Assembly (NCBI RefSeq): GCF_041058985.1
Contig: NZ_JBEHZE010000001.1
Span: 1,984,001 to 2,048,000, forward strand
Length of the DNA stretch: 64,000 bases
Source: Hyphococcus lacteus
GTDB lineage: Bacteria > Pseudomonadota > Alphaproteobacteria > Caulobacterales > Parvularculaceae
Direction of reading: 5' to 3'
Of this stretch, positions 60,250-64,000 are shown in pieces; the first letter of the stretch is position 1, and each line of letters begins with the position of its first letter. The translations under genes and the position numbers were made by a program. Under the pieces are notes generated by a model, which worked only from the letters and a program-made list of their open reading frames with translations, searched no databases and was not told the DNA's origin.

Positions 60250-61212
60250 ATGGCCTCTATGGCGACACTTATTGATAATGTTGGCGTGGATGCAAAACCC
60301 CGCCACCCCGAAAAACAAAAGCGCGAGGACAGCCCGGTCCTGCGAAAGCCGGAATGGATTCGCGTAAAGGCACCGGTTTCAAAAGGGTTCAATCAAACCC
60401 GAGACATTGTCCGCTCAAAGAACCTGACAACCGTGTGTGAAGAAGCGGCCTGCCCAAATATTGGCGAGTGCTGGGACAAGAAACACGCGACCATGATGAT
60501 CATGGGCGACACCTGCACCCGCGCTTGTGCATTTTGTAACGTCAAAACCGGATTACCTGAAGCGCTAGATGCGCAAGAGCCGCAAAATGTGGCCGCAGCC
60601 GTTTTTGAAATGGGGCTTAAACACGTCGTTATCACGTCGGTTGACCGCGATGATTTGAGCGATGGTGGCGGAGAACATTTCGCAGCCGTTGTGCGCGCGA
60701 TCCGTGAACGCTCGCCAGAAACGACTATTGAGATTTTAACGCCGGACTTCTTGCGTAAAGACGGCGCGGCTGAAATTGTTATCGATTCAAAGCCAGATGT
60801 GTTCAATCACAATTTGGAAACCGTGCCGCGTCTCTATTTGTCTATTCGTCCGGGTGCGCGCTATTTTCATAGCTTGCGCCTTTTGGAGAGGGTCAAAGAA
60901 CGTGATCCGGAAATGTTCACGAAGTCCGGCATCATGGTCGGTCTTGGCGAGACCCGCGAAGAGGTCATGCAGGTGATGGATGATATGCGTTCAGCCGGTA
61001 TCGATTTTATCACGATTGGTCAGTATCTTCAGCCGACCCGTAAGCATGCGCCAATCGACCGTTTTGTTCATCCTGACGAGTTCAAGTCTTATGAAACCGT
61101 AGCACGGGCAAAAGGGTTTTTGATGGTTTCGTCATCGCCTTTGACTCGTTCTTCCCATCACGCTGGTGAAGACTTTGCGCGGCTACAGGCCGCCCGTGCT
61201 GCCAAGCGCTAG
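60250..61212 (+). CDS. lipA: Lipoyl synthase
   Basis: A 320-residue radical-SAM enzyme that inserts two sulfurs into octanoyl groups. The auxiliary cluster ligands are Cys63, Cys68 and Cys74 (TVCEEAACPNIGECW), and the radical-SAM CTRACAFC has Cys89, Cys93 and Cys96. The C-terminal SSPLTRSSHHAGE contains the family RSS motif. Followed at 12 bases by a GST gene and then coq10/ratA. Confidence 0.96.
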   Translation: MASMATLIDNVGVDAKPRHPEKQKREDSPVLRKPEWIRVKAPVSKGFNQTRDIVRSKNLTTVCEEAACPNIGECWDKKHATMMIMGDTCTRACAFCNVKTGLPEALDAQEPQNVAAAVFEMGLKHVVITSVDRDDLSDGGGEHFAAVVRAIRERSPETTIEILTPDFLRKDGAAEIVIDSKPDVFNHNLETVPRLYLSIRPGARYFHSLRLLERVKERDPEMFTKSGIMVGLGETREEVMQVMDDMRSAGIDFITIGQYLQPTRKHAPIDRFVHPDEFKSYETVARAKGFLMVSSSPLTRSSHHAGEDFARLQAARAAKR

Positions 61213-61224
61213 ACGGAGACATTC

Positions 61225-61908
61225 ATGATTAAGCTTTATGATCTCGCTCTCGCGGACGAGGACATACGTCCGAGCCCTTATTGCTGGAAGGTCAAATTTG
61301 CGCTTTTGCATAAAGGGCTAGAGTTTGAAACGGTGCCATTGCACTTTGCTGAAAAGGATAATTATCCTGATCAGGAACATGGGTTGCTTCCTGTGCTCGA
61401 AGACCGCGATGAAATGATCGCGGACAGCGGTAAGATCATCGCATGGCTTGAGAATACCTTTCCTGAAAAGCCGCTGACATCGACACCCGGCGAACGTGCG
61501 GCAGTTGAGTTCTACAATGCGTGGCTGGGGGCAGTTTTGTTGCCAACGCTCGTTCCGTTGTTGTTTGTTCGTATTCACGCGGCGGCCCATGAGGACGACA
61601 AAAACCATTACCGAACCACGAGAGAGAAAAAACTCGGTGCTACGTTAGAAGAAGCAGCATCAAAACCGGGACTTAAAGCGGAAGCCGAAGCAGCGTTTAA
61701 AACCCTTGCAATGCCGTTGGCTGGATTTCGGTTTTTGGGCGGAGACACGCCAAATTTAAGTGACTATACAGTTTTTAGTTTTGTCATGTGGATGCGTTCG
61801 GTTACTGGCGACGATTATCTTGAATTGCCGCAGCCGGTTGTTGCATGGGTTGAACGAATGCTTGATCTTTTTGACGGCTACGCCCGAAAGGCCAAACGGA
61901 TCTCGTGA
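61225..61908 (+). CDS. Glutathione S-transferase family protein
   Basis: A 227-residue two-domain GST. The thioredoxin-like N-terminal domain has SPYCWKVKFALLHKG (active-site Ser/Cys region) and LPVLEDRDEMIADSGKI, the cis-Pro and glutathione-gamma-Glu binding segment; an all-helical C-terminal domain follows. It is inserted between lipA and coq10/ratA and overlaps the latter by four bases (GTGA). Substrate unknown. Confidence 0.87.
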   Translation: MIKLYDLALADEDIRPSPYCWKVKFALLHKGLEFETVPLHFAEKDNYPDQEHGLLPVLEDRDEMIADSGKIIAWLENTFPEKPLTSTPGERAAVEFYNAWLGAVLLPTLVPLLFVRIHAAAHEDDKNHYRTTREKKLGATLEEAASKPGLKAEAEAAFKTLAMPLAGFRFLGGDTPNLSDYTVFSFVMWMRSVTGDDYLELPQPVVAWVERMLDLFDGYARKAKRIS

Positions 61909-62354
61909 CGGCTCGTAAGACGACAACCGATGTTCCTTACACGGCAGAACAGATGTTTGATCTGGTCGCCGATGTAAAGCGATACCCCGAATTTCTTCCG
62001 TGGTGTAACGCCTTGCGTATTGTGAAAAGTGATGTTGCCAACGGGCAAGGCACCATGACGGCCGATATGGTTGTCGCTTACAAAGTATTTCGTGAGCGTT
62101 TTCGTAGTCAGGTCTCGTTGAATCGTTCAGAACAAGAGATCGAAGCAGCCTATCTTGATGGCCCCTTTCGCAACCTCGAAAATCACTGGCGTTTTGAAGA
62201 TAAACCCGAGGGTGGGTCACGTATCTATTTTGAAATTGATTTCGAGTTCAAAAATTTTCTTTTACAAGCAACCGCGCAAGCTGTCTTCGACAAAGCGTTT
62301 GGCCGTATGAGCGACGCTTTTGTTGAGCGCGCACACGAAGTTTACGGCGATTAG
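61905..62354 (+). CDS. Coenzyme Q-binding / RatA-family START-like protein
   Basis: A 149-residue SRPBCC protein of the COQ10/RatA group: VPYTAEQMFDLVADVKRYPEFLPWC at the start, LDGPFRNLENHWRFEDKPEGG in the middle, and FDKAFGRMSDAFVERAHEVYG at the end. Relatives bind ubiquinone for respiration or associate with 50S ribosome subunits. It starts with GTG inside the GST stop. It converges with cinA and overlaps its end by four bases. Confidence 0.9.
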   Translation: MTARKTTTDVPYTAEQMFDLVADVKRYPEFLPWCNALRIVKSDVANGQGTMTADMVVAYKVFRERFRSQVSLNRSEQEIEAAYLDGPFRNLENHWRFEDKPEGGSRIYFEIDFEFKNFLLQATAQAVFDKAFGRMSDAFVERAHEVYGD

Positions 62355-62854
62355 TCTGCGTTTCCTAAGCTCGTAAGCACAAGGTGAAGCGCGGTTTCTG
62401 TGGCTTTTGCCCGAACAAAGCTGCGAGAGCCATCTGCAAACACTCGGCGTTCCACCCGCGTTACGCCGTTTCGATCACAAAGCCCAAACCAGACAAGCCC
62501 AACAGGTTTTCGATCTGTACCACCACCAGGACCGGCGATGCCAGTTACGGAAACCGCCAGATCAGCGCGTGAATTGTTTACCGCGCCCCTTGCCATCGCG
62601 CGTGCGACCGGGGCGCTGACAGCGCCATGTTGTTCAATTAAATTCATGGGAACACCGATCATTTCAGCTTTGGCTTCGTTTGAATAAGTAACGAAACCAC
62701 GCTCAACAATAGCCGAAGATCCCGGTATGTCGGTAAGGGCTGCCGCGATCATTCCGCCGGTGCAAGATTCCGCAGTCGCGATCATCAACCCTTCGGCACC
62801 AGCTTTATCGATGACTGACTGGGCGAGGGACCATATTCGGTGGGTCTGGCTCAT
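62351..62854 (-). CDS. pncC: CinA C-terminal-domain protein (nicotinamide-nucleotide amidase)
   Basis: A 167-residue protein consisting only of the CinA C-terminal domain, which deamidates NMN to nicotinate mononucleotide. ATAESCTGGMIAAALTDIPGSS near residues 26-47, FVTYSNEAKAEMIGV and GIAGPGGGTDRKPVGLVWFG are the conserved stretches. Its ATG overlaps the ispDF stop by four bases. Confidence 0.92.
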   Translation of the reverse strand: MSQTHRIWSLAQSVIDKAGAEGLMIATAESCTGGMIAAALTDIPGSSAIVERGFVTYSNEAKAEMIGVPMNLIEQHGAVSAPVARAMARGAVNNSRADLAVSVTGIAGPGGGTDRKPVGLVWFGLCDRNGVTRVERRVFADGSRSFVRAKATETALHLVLTSLGNAD

Positions 62855-64000
62855 GATTGCTCAATCGGTAGGGCGATGGTCGCCGTTGCCATGGCTGCGA
62901 TTCCTTCGCGGCGGCCAGTAAAACCAAGTTGTTCCGTAGTCGTTGCTTTAACCGAAACGCGAGTGTCGCTAATATTTAGGATTAGTGCTATCGCCGCGCG
63001 CATTCGATCACGATGGGGACCAATTTTTGGGGCTTCACACATAAGCGTTACATCACAATGGGTGATTTTACCGTCGCGACGTGCCACAAGGTCACGCGCT
63101 TTTTCCAGAAAAATGTGGCTCGGCGCACCTTTCCATTTTGCCTCCGAAGGCGGGAAGTGATCACCGATATCTCCTTCGCCGATGGCACCCAATATTGCAT
63201 CTGTTAAGGCATGCATACCGACATCAGCGTCGGAATGACCTTTGAGCTTTTGTTCATGGGGAATTTCTACGCCGCAAATAAAGACGGCATCACCATCTTC
63301 GAAAGCATGTACGTCAAAGCCGTGGCCGGTTCGATATTCCATTTGTTTTGCTTTCCGACCAAGAATGATTTCAGCCATACCAAAATCCTCAGCCTGCGTA
63401 ATTTTCATATTGTCGGGTGAGCCAGCCACAAGCGCAACTTTCAAGCCAGCGGCTTCGGCGACGGCGGCATCATCGGTGTGTTGCTGGCCTTTAGCGTCGC
63501 GATGGGCGCTAAGGATTTTATCAAAGTGAAAGCCTTGCGGTGTTTGTGCTCGCCAAAGCGAGTCGCGTGGTACGGTGGCTTCGATCAAACTGTCGCCACG
63601 CTTTATGGTGTCATGTACAGGAAGGGCGGCAATCGCGCCGTCATTTGTATTGAGCGCATTGATTACGCGAGTGATTGTTTTTTCATCAATAAAGGGTCGC
63701 GCAGCATCGTGGATCAAAATGCGCGCAGGCTTATCGGCAGTCAGGCTTTCAATCCCCAGCCGTACCGAGTCTTGGCGTTCTTCGCCGCCGGTTACCGGTT
63801 CCAACAGCTTTTTGTGTTTTAGCAATTCCCCTAACGCGGCGTCGTATTCATCGCGGTCGTCGCGATGGATAATGACCCGGACTGCGTCGATATCTCGGTG
63901 GCTTAAAAAGGCTTCGGCCGTCCACGCTATAACCGCGCGTCCTGCAAGACTACGATATTGTTTGGGTCCGCCTTGTCCGGCGCGGGTGCCGCGTCCGGCG
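62851..64000 (-). CDS. ispDF: Bifunctional IspD-IspF enzyme of the MEP pathway (5' end outside the window)
   Basis: A fused enzyme for two isoprenoid steps: IspD (MEP + CTP to CDP-ME) and IspF (CDP-ME 2-phosphate to MEcPP). The reading frame continues open to the window edge, where the reverse strand encodes AGRGTRAGQGGPKQYRSLAG, the IspD nucleotide loop, so only the first few residues are missing. The IspD part ends near ITQAEDFGMAEIIL. IspF follows with metal ligands in GHGFDVHAF (Asp, His) and GHSDADVGMHAL, and a C-terminal ATTTEQLGFTGRREGIA. The fusion is characteristic of alphaproteobacteria and a few others. Confidence 0.94.
   Translation of the reverse strand, partial: AGRGTRAGQGGPKQYRSLAGRAVIAWTAEAFLSHRDIDAVRVIIHRDDRDEYDAALGELLKHKKLLEPVTGGEERQDSVRLGIESLTADKPARILIHDAARPFIDEKTITRVINALNTNDGAIAALPVHDTIKRGDSLIEATVPRDSLWRAQTPQGFHFDKILSAHRDAKGQQHTDDAAVAEAAGLKVALVAGSPDNMKITQAEDFGMAEIILGRKAKQMEYRTGHGFDVHAFEDGDAVFICGVEIPHEQKLKGHSDADVGMHALTDAILGAIGEGDIGDHFPPSEAKWKGAPSHIFLEKARDLVARRDGKITHCDVTLMCEAPKIGPHRDRMRAAIALILNISDTRVSVKATTTEQLGFTGRREGIAAMATATIALPIEQS

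Overview
The window reads as chromosome of a free-living alphaproteobacterium with moderate GC content. Pointers to this class are a fused IspD-IspF enzyme, the rpsF-rpsR-rplI-dnaB-alr block, the carA / yqeY ... dnaG-rpoD neighbourhood, greA beside carB, a lipA-coq10-cinA-ispDF run, a Caulobacter-type TonB-dependent receptor, and a DnaG whose zinc finger has lost most of its ligands. The order cannot be fixed from sequence alone; Caulobacterales/Hyphomonadales-like or Kordiimonadales-like lineages fit. No rRNA, tRNA, insertion sequence, phage gene or CRISPR array was recognised.

Region 1 (1-17.4 kb) is accessory and catabolic. A KDPG-type aldolase is followed by a leftward operon (cupin, HpcH/HpaI aldolase, IclR regulator, HyuA, HyuB). 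It is divergent from a rightward operon (acyl-CoA ligase, SDR, SnoaL-like protein, SCP-x-type thiolase). A second divergent pair of operons follows: flavin reductase and ribokinase leftward, Rieske oxygenase and LigB-type dioxygenase rightward. AraC and VOC genes and dadA close the region. The content suggests oxidation, ring or C-C cleavage, CoA activation and thiolysis of an unknown, possibly nitrogen-containing or aromatic substrate. This is the best candidate for an undescribed pathway.

Region 2 (17.5-23.3 kb) holds a two-gene MlaFE-type lipid ABC transporter, alr, dnaB and the S6-S18-L9 ribosomal operon, which has a hairpin-rich leader. A roughly 860-base stretch without genes separates it from region 3.

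Region 3 (24-29.5 kb) holds a TonB-dependent receptor, a secreted metallophosphoesterase and a glycerophosphodiesterase lipoprotein, with a convergent glycosyltransferase; the first three look like a phosphoester-scavenging set. Region 4 (29.6-36.5 kb) is the fabD-fabG-acpP-fabF-mltG-yicC-gmk series with greA convergent. Region 5 (36.7-45.5 kb) runs from carB to carA. Between them lie an ArsR-SRPBCC pair with a clear operator, a Vgb-like propeller with a CxxCH partner, a metallo-beta-lactamase-fold hydrolase, a small membrane protein and a hemerythrin. Region 6 (45.7-53.5 kb) carries yqeY, an acyltransferase, typA, dnaG and rpoD.

Region 7 (53.6-64 kb) holds several small secreted or unknown proteins, a DUF885 lipoprotein with a PepSY protein, ald with a divergent Lrp regulator, then lipA, GST, coq10/ratA, cinA and the window-truncated ispDF. 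Alanine metabolism is covered three times in the window: alr, dadA and ald. Starts were chosen from ribosome binding sites and family N-termini, so several differ from the longest open frame.
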